This document shows, in pieces, positions 35,905 to 46,370 of a stretch of DNA of 64,000 nucleotides. Location: NCBI GenBank assembly GCA_903835065.1, contig CAILLO010000047.1, positions 146,389 to 210,388 of the forward strand, read 5' to 3'. Position 1 is the stretch's first letter, and every line of letters begins with the position of its first letter. Source of the DNA: an uncultured Eubacteriales bacterium (lineage in GTDB: Bacteria > Bacillota > Clostridia > Saccharofermentanales > UBA5734). The translations under genes were made by a program, and so were the position numbers. Below the pieces are notes generated by a model, which was not told where the DNA came from, did not search any database, and worked only from the letters and a program-made list of their open reading frames with translations.

Positions 35905-36255
35905 ATGGACGACTGCATCTTCTGCCGCATCGTGAGGGGAGAGATCCCTTCGCCGCGCGTCTACGAGGACGACGACCTGATCGCGATCCACGACATCCAC
36001 CCGGCCGCTCCGGTGCATGTCCTGATCGTCCCGAAGCGCCACTTCCGCGACCTCATGGACCTCGGGTCCGATCCGGAAGGACCCGCCGTGGCGGCCGCGG
36101 TCGCGCGCGCCCTGCCGCTCGTGGCGAAGGCCGCCGGGCTCTCGGGCCGAGGCTTCCGTCTCCTGTCGAACTGCGGCGCCGAGGCGGGGCAGACGGTGAT
36201 GCACCTGCACTACCACCTTCTCGGCGGGCGCCCCCTCGGGGAGAAGCTGCTCTAG
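35905..36255 (+). CDS. HIT family protein (HinT-like)
   Basis: 116 residues beginning DDCIFCRIVRGEIPSPRVYEDD. The histidine triad is HLHYHLLGG with His in VMHLHYH near 103-107. HinT proteins hydrolyse nucleoside phosphoramidates and aminoacyl-adenylates, a fitting partner for the aminoacyl-tRNA synthetase gene just before it, though that link is inference. GGGGAGGAG precedes the start. Confidence 0.93.
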   Translation: MDDCIFCRIVRGEIPSPRVYEDDDLIAIHDIHPAAPVHVLIVPKRHFRDLMDLGSDPEGPAVAAAVARALPLVAKAAGLSGRGFRLLSNCGAEAGQTVMHLHYHLLGGRPLGEKLL

Positions 36256-36286
36256 GTTACGACTTTCACTCCCCACGCATTTTCGA

Positions 36287-36316
36287 TTGACTTTGAATGA
36301 ACCGCGTTCATATAAT
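36287..36316 (+). promoter_or_regulatory. Promoter of the MFS/TetR operon
   Basis: TTGACT at 36287-36292, 18-base spacer, TATAAT at 36311-36316. The -10 box is enclosed by the two repeat sites described at 36294-36334. Confidence 0.85.
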
Positions 36317-36334
36317 GCGAACATGGTTCATTCA
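36294..36334. promoter_or_regulatory. TetR-type operator, 41-base dyad over the promoter
   Basis: The outer arms TGAATGAACC (36294-36303) and GGTTCATTCA (36325-36334) are perfect inverted repeats. Inside lie two smaller palindromes, TGAAC-CGC-GTTCA at 36298-36310 and GAAC-ATG-GTTC at 36319-36329, one on each side of the -10 box. This is the pattern expected for paired repressor dimers; the TetR gene downstream in the same operon is the obvious regulator. Confidence 0.85.
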
Positions 36335-36360
36335 TAATGCGCAACAAGGAGGAACGTAAC

Positions 36361-38556
36361 ATGTCGCAGATTTCGACGATCGCCGTCCCGCAGGCGGCGG
36401 CCGGGTCGCCGGGAATCCCGGGAAGAAGGCCCCGCCTCGGCTGGATCCTCACCCTCTATCTGCTCGGCATCTTCATGGGCGCGATCGACACGGGCATCGT
36501 GACCCCCGCCCGCACCCTCATCCAGTCGGCCCTCAACGTCGACGGCCAGACCGGCATCTGGCTGATCACCATCTACACCCTCGCCTATGCCGCGATCATC
36601 CCGATCTCCGGCAAGCTCGCGGACCGCTATGGCCGGAAGGTCGTCTACCTGGTCAGCATCGCGCTCTTCGGCGCCGGCTCCCTGATCTGCGCCATGTCCG
36701 CAAGCACCGGCCTGTTCGGCGTCATCCTGGCGGGCCGCGTGGTCCAGGCCCTCGGTGGCGGCGGCATCATTCCCGTCGCGACCGCGGAATTCGGCACGAC
36801 GTTCCCAGAGAAGCGCAGGGGCCTCGCGCTCGGCCTCGTGGGCGGCGTCTACGGCATCGCCAACATCGTCGGCTCCTCGGCCGGCAGCGCCATCCTCGAC
36901 CTCTTCGGCAAGAGCCGCTGGGACATCCTCTTCCTCGTCAACGTCCCGATATCCTTGGCCGTCCTGGCCTTCGGACTCTTCTTCCTCCCCAACAACCGAG
37001 GCGAGAAGTCCGCCCCGATCGACTGGGCCGGCATCCCCGTGCTCGCCCTGATGATCCTCTCCCTGCTCTACGGTCTCCGCAACATCGATTTCTTCAAGTT
37101 CGGCACGTCGATCGTCTCGGACAAGGTCTATCCGTTCCTGCTCGCGTTCGTGCTGCTGCTCCCCGTCCTCCTGCTCATCGAGCGCCGCGCGAAGGACCCG
37201 GTCCTCACGCTCGGCTTCTTCACCCAGCGCGAGACGCTGGTCACATTGGTGCTTTCGTTCCTCGTCGGCGTCATGATGATGGGCATGGTCTTCGTGCCCC
37301 AGCTTTCCGAGAACGCGCTCCACATCGCTTCCGGCAGCGGCGGCTACTTCGTCGCCGTGCTCGGTCTGTTCGCCGGCCTGTCCGGTCCCCTGAGCGGCAC
37401 GCTGATCGACCGCTTCGGCGCGAAGCGGGTCATCGGCATCGGGTTCCTCGTGACCTTCCTCGGTTCGCTGTACCTGATCTTCTACACCCTGTCCTTCCCG
37501 AGTCTCGTCGCCGTGCTCGTCGCCCTCGCTCTGGTCGGCCTCGGCCTCGGCTTCACGATGGGCACGCCGCTGAACTACATGATGCTCGGCTCCGCGCCCA
37601 AGGAACGCTCCAATTCCGCTCTCGCGACCCTCTCGCTGGTGCGGTCCATCGGCACCGCGATCGCCCCGGCGATCATGGTCGGATTCCTGGCGAACGCCGG
37701 CCTGTCCGCTTCCACGGCGCTGACCGACCGCATGCCGCCGGTGCAGTTGCCGACGCTTGTCAACTACGTCAGACTGCAGACCCAGTACGCCGAGCTCGAG
37801 AAGGATCCGGTCATGGCGGCCCGCATGGCGGATTCCTCGCTGCCCGACCTGTCCGCCTACCTCACGGCACCGGCCGACTCCGGCGGCATGACCGGCGGCG
37901 CGCTCCCCGCGGACCTGAAGGAAAAGCTCCAGAACGCGGACGTGACCAACATCGTCGACGTCATGAAGGAGATCGCGGGCCGCATGTACGACCAGAACAC
38001 GCCCGCCGTGGTCGTGAAGATCCAGAGCGGCCTCTCCATGGGCATCGCCGGCATCGACGGCGCCCTGGCGGACATGAAGACGCAGGCCGCCAAGATGGGC
38101 GACGGGATCGCGGGACTCGACACCGCGCTCGCGGGAATGAAGTCGGCCCTGGACGGATTCGACGCGGCGCTCGGTTCCCCGGCGCTGCCTCCTGCGCAGC
38201 GCGCCGCGATCGAAGCCCAGCGCGGCGGAGTCCAGGCCTCCTATGACAAGGCGACGACCGACCGAGCCGGTCTCGTGGCTGGAAAGTCCGGCATCGAATC
38301 GGCGATCGTCAAGCTCGCCGACGTCCAGTCGACGATGCAGGCCCTGGTCGCGGAGCTGCCGGGAGCCTTCGCGGACGCACGCACGGCCTACCTTGCCTCG
38401 ATCGAGGGGAAGCGCGTCGAATTCGAGAAGATTTTCCAGGATTCCCTCGACGTCGGCTTCCGGAACATGTATCTGCTCGTCGCGGCCGCGACGGTACTTG
38501 CATTCCTCGTCCTACTCTTCTATCGTTCGAAGAAGAAGGCGCCCGCTGGGGCCTGA
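36361..38556 (+). CDS. MFS drug exporter, DHA2 (EmrB/QacA) type, with large extracytoplasmic domain
   Basis: 731 residues. The start at 36361 follows AAGGAGGAA. The first 440 or so residues hold about 13 membrane segments, with the MFS loop GKLADRYGRK near 88 and the family motif near GRVVQALGGGGIIPVA. Residues about 455-695 form a soluble region rich in Ala and charged residues, with likely coiled coils (e.g. MKSALDGFDAALGS, QASYDKATTDRAGLVAGKSG), before the last membrane span (NMYLLVAAATVLAFLVLLFY). This insert is much longer than the loop in EmrB or QacA and may replace a separate adaptor. Operon with its TetR repressor. Confidence 0.87.
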   Translation: MSQISTIAVPQAAAGSPGIPGRRPRLGWILTLYLLGIFMGAIDTGIVTPARTLIQSALNVDGQTGIWLITIYTLAYAAIIPISGKLADRYGRKVVYLVSIALFGAGSLICAMSASTGLFGVILAGRVVQALGGGGIIPVATAEFGTTFPEKRRGLALGLVGGVYGIANIVGSSAGSAILDLFGKSRWDILFLVNVPISLAVLAFGLFFLPNNRGEKSAPIDWAGIPVLALMILSLLYGLRNIDFFKFGTSIVSDKVYPFLLAFVLLLPVLLLIERRAKDPVLTLGFFTQRETLVTLVLSFLVGVMMMGMVFVPQLSENALHIASGSGGYFVAVLGLFAGLSGPLSGTLIDRFGAKRVIGIGFLVTFLGSLYLIFYTLSFPSLVAVLVALALVGLGLGFTMGTPLNYMMLGSAPKERSNSALATLSLVRSIGTAIAPAIMVGFLANAGLSASTALTDRMPPVQLPTLVNYVRLQTQYAELEKDPVMAARMADSSLPDLSAYLTAPADSGGMTGGALPADLKEKLQNADVTNIVDVMKEIAGRMYDQNTPAVVVKIQSGLSMGIAGIDGALADMKTQAAKMGDGIAGLDTALAGMKSALDGFDAALGSPALPPAQRAAIEAQRGGVQASYDKATTDRAGLVAGKSGIESAIVKLADVQSTMQALVAELPGAFADARTAYLASIEGKRVEFEKIFQDSLDVGFRNMYLLVAAATVLAFLVLLFYRSKKKAPAGA

Positions 38557-38573
38557 TACGGAGGACGAAGACC

Positions 38574-39128
38574 ATGCCCAGAGCCATCGAGCACGCGAAG
38601 GCGGACATCCTCGGCACGGCGCGCCGGCTCATGGCCGAACAGGGTTACGCCCACCTGAACATGAGGACGGTGGCTTCGGCTTGCGGCATCGCCACCGGAA
38701 CCCTTTACAACTATTACCCTTCCAAGGACGACATCGTGTACGCCGTCATGCTGGAGGACTGGGAGATCCTGCTCGCGGAACTGGACGCCCGGTCCTCTTC
38801 CGCAACCGACGGGTCGGACCCGATGGCGGCGCTCCGGCGCATCTTCGAGGCGCTTCGCGTCTACGTCGCAGCGTACCGGGAGGTCTGGATGGCGATGGCC
38901 GCGATTCCAGAGGCCTCCAAACCCGATGTGGTCCGTAGCTACGAGCCGACCGTCTTCGTGCGCCAGCTGGGTTCCCGGGTCGGCGACGCGATGCCCCGCT
39001 GCGGGGAAGAGCCGCTCGAGCCGGTGATGCTGCAGGACCTGATCGTCCGGCTCTTCACGATGTACGCGATGCAGGGGGATTTCGACTTCGACCGCATCGA
39101 ACCCGCGCTGAGAAGGCTGACGTGCTGA
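38574..39128 (+). CDS. TetR family repressor
   Basis: 184 residues with the N-terminal helix-turn-helix TVASACGIATGTLYNYYPSKDDIVYAV at about 35-61, the standard TetR recognition region, and a ligand-binding C-terminal half with no family match that I recognise. It lies 17 bases after the MFS gene, in the same operon, and should bind the dyad at 36294-36334, so that drug binding would release both genes. This autoregulation is inferred from the operator and position. Confidence 0.92.
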   Translation: MPRAIEHAKADILGTARRLMAEQGYAHLNMRTVASACGIATGTLYNYYPSKDDIVYAVMLEDWEILLAELDARSSSATDGSDPMAALRRIFEALRVYVAAYREVWMAMAAIPEASKPDVVRSYEPTVFVRQLGSRVGDAMPRCGEEPLEPVMLQDLIVRLFTMYAMQGDFDFDRIEPALRRLTC

Positions 39129-39169
39129 TTCTCCGGGGGAGCCGGTAGCCCGTTCGTGCCCGGTTCATG

Positions 39170-39175
39170 TATAAT
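39170..39175 (+). promoter_or_regulatory. Candidate -10 box of the hisS operon
   Basis: TATAAT 25 bases before the hisS start codon. No good -35 is seen. Confidence 0.5.
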
Positions 39176-39199
39176 ACTGTAACTGCAAAGGAGACCCGC

Positions 39200-40453
39200 A
39201 TGCCTTCGATGAAAGCCCCCAAGGGAACCCGCGACATCCTGCCACCGGAGACTTCGGCCTGGCAGCGAGTCGAGAAGGCGTTCTCCTCCGTCGCCGCCCG
39301 CTTCGGATACGCCGAGATCCGGCTCCCCACCTTCGAGCACACCGAACTCTTCCAGCGCGGCGTCGGCGACACGACCGACATCGTCCAGAAGGAGATGTAC
39401 ACGTTCCTGGACAAGGGCGGGCGGAGCCTGTCCCTGAGGCCGGAAGGGACCGCGGGCGTGGTCCGCGCGTACGTCGAGAACGGGATGCCGTCCCTGCCGA
39501 CTCCCGTCAAGCTCTTCTACCTGATCACGGCCTTCCGGTACGAGAACGTCCAGAAGGGCCGCTACCGCGAGTTCCACCAGTTCGGAGCCGAGGCGTTCGG
39601 CGCCGCGGGACCCGCGATCGACGCCGAGATGATCGGCCTGCTCTCCGTCTTCTTCGAGGAGATGGGCCTGAAGCGCACGGGACTGCGGATCAACAGCATA
39701 GGCTGCCCCGTCTGCCGCGCATCCTACAACGACCTTCTTCGCGATTCCCTCCGCCCGCATCTCGCGGAGATTTGCGGCCTGTGCAACGACCGGTTCGAGC
39801 GCAACCCCCTGCGGATCCTCGACTGCAAGGAACCGAAGTGCCGCCCCTTCATCGAGGGCGCCCCCGCCCAGCTCGACCACCTCTGCCCGGACTGCGCCGC
39901 CCACTTCGAGGGCATGAAGGGCGAACTGGACCGGCTCGGAATCGCCTACGCGGTCGACCGCGGCATCGTCCGCGGCCTCGATTACTACACGCGCACAGTC
40001 TTCGAGTTCGTCTCGGAGAACGTCGGGACCCAGGGCACGATCTGCGGAGGCGGCCGCTACGACGGACTCGTCGAGGCCTGCGGAGGCCCTGCGACGCCCG
40101 GGATCGGATTCGCGCTCGGCGTCGAGAGGCTGCTCATGGAACTCGCCGCCCAGGGTGTCGTGAACCCGCCGCTCGAGCCCCCGACCCTCTTCGTGGCGGC
40201 CGTGGACGATACGTCCGGACAAGAGGCGCGGAGGATCTGCCACCAGTTGCGCCGCGCCGGAGTTCCGGCGGAGGCGGATTGGAACGGGCGGAGCCTCAAG
40301 GCGCAGATGAAGGCCGCGAACCGGCTGGGCGCGCGCTACGCGGTCGTGATCGGCAGCGACGAGACCACGACCGGCCGCGCGAAACTCAAGAACATGAAGG
40401 ACGGGACGGAGCGCGACGTCGCGCTGGACCGGCTGGCCGAGGAAATCCGGTGA
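39200..40453 (+). CDS. hisS: Histidyl-tRNA synthetase
   Basis: 417 residues, start at 39200 after AAAGGAGA. Motif 1 region begins KAPKGTRDILPPET; motif 2 is FRYENVQKGRYREFHQ near 112, and the histidine-binding signature RGLDYYTRTVFE lies near 257. C-terminal anticodon-binding domain is complete. Four cysteines (PVCRAS, CGLCNDRF, CPDCAAHF) form a probable small zinc-binding insert. First gene of a run with aspS, lepB and lepA. Confidence 0.97.
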   Translation: MPSMKAPKGTRDILPPETSAWQRVEKAFSSVAARFGYAEIRLPTFEHTELFQRGVGDTTDIVQKEMYTFLDKGGRSLSLRPEGTAGVVRAYVENGMPSLPTPVKLFYLITAFRYENVQKGRYREFHQFGAEAFGAAGPAIDAEMIGLLSVFFEEMGLKRTGLRINSIGCPVCRASYNDLLRDSLRPHLAEICGLCNDRFERNPLRILDCKEPKCRPFIEGAPAQLDHLCPDCAAHFEGMKGELDRLGIAYAVDRGIVRGLDYYTRTVFEFVSENVGTQGTICGGGRYDGLVEACGGPATPGIGFALGVERLLMELAAQGVVNPPLEPPTLFVAAVDDTSGQEARRICHQLRRAGVPAEADWNGRSLKAQMKAANRLGARYAVVIGSDETTTGRAKLKNMKDGTERDVALDRLAEEIR

Positions 40454-40499
40454 CGGGTCCCGGGAGGGGTCTGCCGGAACGGGGAAGGGGATCGCATCG

Positions 40500-42277
<1,778 letters not shown>

Positions 42278-42281
<4 letters not shown>

Positions 42282-42862
42282 CGGCACCGCAGGACCCGGA
42301 AGAAATGACGGAGAACAAGGGCGGAAAGCACACCGTTCTTCGCGAGGTCCTCGACTGGCTGCGCCACATCTTGATCGCCGTTCTGATCGGCCTCCTGCTC
42401 GTCGTCTTCGTCGTGCAGCGCAACGAAGTGATCGGCAGCTCGATGGAACCGACCCTCCACACGGGCGACCAGCTGATCGTCGAGAAGGTCAGCAAACTGG
42501 TCGGCGCGATCCACTACGGCGACATCGTCACGATCGACGCGCAGGGGCTTCCCGGGCACGTCGGCGAGAAGAACATCATCAAGCGCGTGATCGGCCTCGG
42601 CGGCGACAGGATCGAGGTCAAGGAAGGCAAGGTCTTCCGCAACGGCGTAGCCCTCGTGGAGCCCTATATCCACGGGCTCGCGACGCTCGAAGGGGATCCC
42701 GCCTACTCGACGGTCACGCTGGCCGAGAACGAGATCTACGTGCTGGGGGACAACCGCGAAGTGAGCCTCGACAGCCGGCGCTTCGGACCCGTGACGCGCG
42801 ACCGCGTGATCGGGCACGTGCTCCTCCGTTTCTATCCGCTGAACGAATTCGGTACGCCATGA
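42278..42862 (+). CDS. lepB: Signal peptidase I
   Basis: 194 residues. One membrane anchor ([16 protein letters not shown], near 31-46) is followed by the catalytic Ser in GSSMEPTL (S55) and Lys in [11 protein letters not shown] (K102), then the [14 protein letters not shown] box near 150. It cleaves signal peptides of exported proteins on the outer face of the membrane, and several such substrates occur in this window. Overlaps aspS and lepA by 4 bases each, so translation is coupled along the whole unit. Confidence 0.96.
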
Positions 42863-44676
42863 ACAACTCGTCGGACAGACAGCGGAGCATCCGCAACTTC
42901 TGCATCATCGCCCACATCGACCACGGGAAATCCACGCTGGCCGACCGGATGATCGAGCACACGGGCGTCCTCACGCAACGGGAGATGCAGAGCCAGGTGC
43001 TCGACGACATGGACATCGAGCGCGAGCGGGGCATCACCATCAAGGCCCAGGCCGTGCGGATGGTCCACCATTCCTCCGACGGGAAGGAATACATCCTCAA
43101 CCTGATCGACACTCCCGGCCACGTGGACTTCAACTACGAGGTCTCGCGGAGCCTCGCGGCCTGCGAGGGCGCCGTGCTCGTCGTGGACGCCGCGCAGGGG
43201 ATCGAGGCCCAGACCCTGGCGAACGTGTACCTCGCGATCGAGGCGAACCTCGAGATTCTCCCGGTGATCAACAAGATCGACCTCCCCTCCGCGCAGCCGG
43301 ACCTGGTCAAGCAGGAGATCGAGGACGTGATCGGCCTCGACGCCTCCTACGCGCCGCTCGTGTCCGCGAAGAACGACATCAACATCGAGGAGGTTCTCGA
43401 ACAGGTCGTCCTGCACGTCCCGCCCCCCTCGGGCGACGAGGATGCACCGTTGAAGGCGCTGATCTTCGACTCCAAGTACGACACCTATCGCGGGGTGATC
43501 GTGCACGTGCGCGTCTTCGACGGCGCCGTCCGGCCCGGCGACCGCATCCTGATGATGTACACGGGCAAGGACTTCGTGGTGACGGAGGTCGGCACGTTCC
43601 GGCCCGGCGAACTGCTCCCGACGGAGATCCTGCAGTCCGGCGACGTCGGCTACATCGTGGCCAGCATCAAGAACGTGCGCGATACGCACGTCGGCGATAC
43701 CGTGACCCTCCTGGAACGCCCCGCGGAGACGCCGCTCCACGGCTACAAGAAGGTGCAGCAGATGGTCTTCTGCGGCATCTATCCGGCCGACGGCGCGAAG
43801 TACCCCGACCTGCGCGACGCGCTCGAGAAGCTGCAGCTCAACGACGCCGCTTTCTCGTTCGAGCCCGAGACCTCCGTCGCGCTGGGCTTCGGCTTCCGCT
43901 GCGGCTTCCTCGGGCTGCTGCACCTCGAGGTGATCCAGGAGAGGCTCGAGCGAGAATTCCTGCTCGACCTCGTGACGACGGCCCCGAGCGTCGTGTACCG
44001 CATCTTCGGGACGGACGGCGCGATGACCCTCATCTACAACCCGACCAACCTGCCGCCCGTGACCGAGATCTCCTTCATGGAGGAGCCCGTCGTGCAGGCG
44101 AACATCATGACCCCCACGGAATACGTCGGCAACATCATGGAACTCTGCCAGGACCGGCGCGGCACGTTCCGGACGATGGACTACATCGACCCGAAGCGCG
44201 TCAACATGCACTACGACATGCCCCTCAACGAGATCATCTACGATTTCTTCGACGCCCTGAAGTCACGCACCCGCGGCTACGCCTCGCTCGACTACGAACT
44301 GTCCGGCTATGCCCGCTCCGACCTCGTGAAACTCGACATCATGCTCAACAACGAGGTCGTCGATGCGCTGTCCTTCATCGTCCACAAGGACAAGGCCTAC
44401 GCGCGCGGACGCCGGATGGCCGAGAAGCTCAAGGAGAACATCCCCAAGCACCAGTTCGAGATTCCGATCCAGGCCTGCATCGGCGGCAAGATCATCGCCC
44501 GCGAGACCGTGCAGGCGTTCCGCAAGGACGTGCTCGCCAAATGCTACGGTGGCGACATCACGCGCAAGAAGAAGCTTCTCGAGAAGCAGAAGGAAGGGAA
44601 GAAGAGGATGCGGCAGGTCGGTAGCGTCGAAGTACCGCAGGACGCGTTCATGAGCGTGCTGAAGCTCGACGAGTAG
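42859..44676 (+). CDS. lepA: Elongation factor 4 (back-translocating GTPase)
   Basis: 605 residues. The G1 loop is AHIDHGKST near 21, G3 DTPGHVDF near 87 and G4 NKIDLPSA near 140. The EF4-specific C-terminal domain is present ([19 protein letters not shown]). LepA following lepB is a common bacterial arrangement. The last gene of the hisS-aspS-lepB-lepA unit; no clear terminator before tRNA-Leu. Confidence 0.97.
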   Translation: MNNSSDRQRSIRNFCIIAHIDHGKSTLADRMIEHTGVLTQREMQSQVLDDMDIERERGITIKAQAVRMVHHSSDGKEYILNLIDTPGHVDFNYEVSRSLAACEGAVLVVDAAQGIEAQTLANVYLAIEANLEILPVINKIDLPSAQPDLVKQEIEDVIGLDASYAPLVSAKNDINIEEVLEQVVLHVPPPSGDEDAPLKALIFDSKYDTYRGVIVHVRVFDGAVRPGDRILMMYTGKDFVVTEVGTFRPGELLPTEILQSGDVGYIVASIKNVRDTHVGDTVTLLERPAETPLHGYKKVQQMVFCGIYPADGAKYPDLRDALEKLQLNDAAFSFEPETSVALGFGFRCGFLGLLHLEVIQERLEREFLLDLVTTAPSVVYRIFGTDGAMTLIYNPTNLPPVTEISFMEEPVVQANIMTPTEYVGNIMELCQDRRGTFRTMDYIDPKRVNMHYDMPLNEIIYDFFDALKSRTRGYASLDYELSGYARSDLVKLDIMLNNEVVDALSFIVHKDKAYARGRRMAEKLKENIPKHQFEIPIQACIGGKIIARETVQAFRKDVLAKCYGGDITRKKKLLEKQKEGKKRMRQVGSVEVPQDAFMSVLKLDE

Positions 44677-44698
44677 CACGTCGCGGAGGCGCGATTCC

Positions 44699-44726
44699 TT
44701 GCATCGGGCTCCCGTACCGGTATAAT
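44699..44726 (+). promoter_or_regulatory. Promoter of tRNA-Leu and the Crp/Fnr gene
   Basis: TTGCAT at 44699-44704, 16-base spacer, TATAAT at 44721-44726, ending 9 bases before the tRNA. Confidence 0.65.
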
Positions 44727-44735
44727 GGCATTGAC

Positions 44736-44820
44736 GCGGGCGTGGCGGAATTGGCAGACGCGACGGATTTAGGTTCCGTTACAGCGATGTGTGGGGGTTC
44801 GAGTCCCTTCGTCCGCACCA
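44736..44820 (+). tRNA. tRNA-Leu(UAG)
   Basis: 85-base class II tRNA with a short variable arm and encoded CCA. The anticodon loop TTTAGGT gives anticodon UAG, reading CUA and other CUN codons. Acceptor stem GCGGGCG/CGTCCGC. No terminator follows; the Crp/Fnr start codon is 24 bases on, so the tRNA is probably cut out of a longer transcript. Confidence 0.96.
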
Positions 44821-44843
44821 CCATACCTTCAGGAGGCATTGGG

Positions 44844-45653
44844 ATGAAGAAGATCTGCGAAGTCCTCGCCGCGACCCCCTTGTTCGAGTCGATCGACCAC
44901 GAGGTGTTCGGGGAGCACTGCGGGAAGACCCGCCTCCGCATCGTCTGGAAGGGAGAGATGCTCGCCGTCGAGGGCGACGAGTGCACCGGCATCGGGATCG
45001 TGCAGGAAGGCCAGCTCGCGATGCAGAAGTACACGAGCGGCGGCGACTGCGCGACGCTCGGACTGATGGGGCCGGGCGAGATGTTCGGCGAGTCCCTTCT
45101 CTTCGGGCACACCAAGGTCTATCCCGTCACGATCGAGGCCGTCACCAATTCGCGCGTCCTGATCCTGCCGAAGGAGACGGTGCTCGAGCTGCTGGACGCG
45201 AATCCGAAGATCATGAAGAACTTCCTCGCGATCATGTCCGACCGCGTCTGCATGCTGAACCGCCGCATCACTCTGCTCTCCCAGAAGACCCTCCGCCAGA
45301 AGATCGCCTACTACCTGCTCGAGCTCTGGGCCGAACAGAAGATCCGCGACCGCGGCGAGACCGTGCCGCCCTGCGTCCAGCCGTTCGCCGACCCCGCGGA
45401 GATCGCCCGCCTGAAGGAGCCCCTGCGCCCCGGACACCGCGTCCTCGCGACGCCGGCCGTCGAGCTCCCGGTCTCCAAGGAGGTCGTCGCCCGCCTCCTT
45501 TCGATGCCCCGGCCGTCCCTCTCGCGGGAACTGATCAGCATGGAGAACGACGGACTGATCAAGGTCAGCGGCCGCGTGATCTGGCTGGTCGACGTCCCAT
45601 CGCTGGAGCGCGGGATCCTCGAGGGATTCAAGGTCTCCGCCGACGACGACTGA
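44844..45653 (+). CDS. Crp/Fnr family transcription regulator
   Basis: 269 residues, start after AGGAGGCATTGGG. The cNMP-binding-like beta-roll spans about 10-130 (GMFGE-type phosphate-loop region reads GEMFGESLLFG), but the Arg-Ser pair used by CRP to hold cAMP is not evident. The dimer helix runs to about residue 170. Between it and the winged helix (VELPVSKEVVARLLSMPRPSLSRELISME) lies an insert of about 40 residues not usual for the family (from RDRGETVPP to RVLATP). No iron-sulfur cysteine set of the FNR kind is seen. Target genes are unknown. Confidence 0.85.
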   Translation: MKKICEVLAATPLFESIDHEVFGEHCGKTRLRIVWKGEMLAVEGDECTGIGIVQEGQLAMQKYTSGGDCATLGLMGPGEMFGESLLFGHTKVYPVTIEAVTNSRVLILPKETVLELLDANPKIMKNFLAIMSDRVCMLNRRITLLSQKTLRQKIAYYLLELWAEQKIRDRGETVPPCVQPFADPAEIARLKEPLRPGHRVLATPAVELPVSKEVVARLLSMPRPSLSRELISMENDGLIKVSGRVIWLVDVPSLERGILEGFKVSADDD

Positions 45654-45662
45654 ACCGGAGAC

Positions 45663-45681
45663 GGCCGCCCCAGGGGCGGCC
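45663..45681 (+). terminator. Hairpin after the Crp/Fnr gene
   Basis: GGCCGCC and GGCGGCC form a strong stem 10 bases after the stop; the following sequence GATTTC is only weakly T-rich, so termination is probable but not certain. Confidence 0.55.
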
Positions 45682-45735
45682 GATTTCGTGCAGATTCCCT
45701 TGCGAAGGGGTATTCCCCCTTCTAATGTTTATTGG

Positions 45736-45741
45736 TATGAT
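45736..45741 (+). promoter_or_regulatory. Candidate -10 box for the xpt operon
   Basis: TATGAT 40 bases before the xpt start in a locally AT-richer stretch. The -35 is not convincing, and no purine riboswitch is recognisable in the leader. Confidence 0.35.
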
Positions 45742-45780
45742 TCCTTCATATTGCGGGGTCCGAAGCAAGCGAGGAAGAGA

Positions 45781-46353
45781 ATGCAATCCCTGAAAAGAAG
45801 GATTCTCGAGGAAGGCCGCGTCGCAGGAGACGGAATCCTCAAGGTGGACGGCTTCCTCAACCACCGGATCGACCCCGTCCTCATGGAGGAGATCGGGGCC
45901 GAATTCGGAAGGCGGTTCGCGAACGAGCGGATCACCGTCGTCCTCACCGTCGAGACCTCCGGCATCGCCCCCGCCCTCTTCACGGCCCGGCAGTTCCGCG
46001 TCCCGGTCGTCTTCGCCAAGAAGGCGGGCGCCCGAAACCTCGACGACTCCTGCTACCAGGCCTCCGTGCACTCCTTCACGCGCGACAAGGACTACATCAT
46101 CCAGGTCTCGCGCCGCTATCTCGGGCCGGACGACCAGGTCCTGCTCCTGGACGACTTCCTCGCGAACGGACAGGCCCTGATCGGCCTGTCCGACATCGTG
46201 ACGCAGTCGGGAGCGTCCCTCGTCGGCGCGGGGATCGTCATCGAGAAGGGCTTCCAGGAGGGAGGCCGTCTCGTCCGAAACATGGGCATACGGGTGGAAT
46301 CCCTTGCCGTGATCCGAACGATGTCGAAAGGCCAGATCGAATTCGATCCATGA
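45781..46353 (+). CDS. xpt: Xanthine phosphoribosyltransferase
   Basis: 190 residues, close to the 194 of the Bacillus enzyme. The start at 45781 (MQSLKRRILEEG) matches the family and follows a GAGGAAGAG site. The PRPP-binding motif is VLLLDDFLANGQAL near 120, and the YQASVHSFTR region precedes it. It converts xanthine and PRPP to XMP. Its stop overlaps an ATG upstream of the lipoprotein gene, placing purine salvage in one operon with purine-nucleoside uptake. Confidence 0.94.
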   Translation: MQSLKRRILEEGRVAGDGILKVDGFLNHRIDPVLMEEIGAEFGRRFANERITVVLTVETSGIAPALFTARQFRVPVVFAKKAGARNLDDSCYQASVHSFTRDKDYIIQVSRRYLGPDDQVLLLDDFLANGQALIGLSDIVTQSGASLVGAGIVIEKGFQEGGRLVRNMGIRVESLAVIRTMSKGQIEFDP

Positions 46354-46370
46354 AAAAGGGGGAAGAAAGC

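Noticed and set aside
45654..45780. Purine riboswitch before xpt
   Set aside because: xpt is a classic purine-riboswitch gene, but this 127-base leader shows no three-way junction core and no terminator-antiterminator pair near the start.
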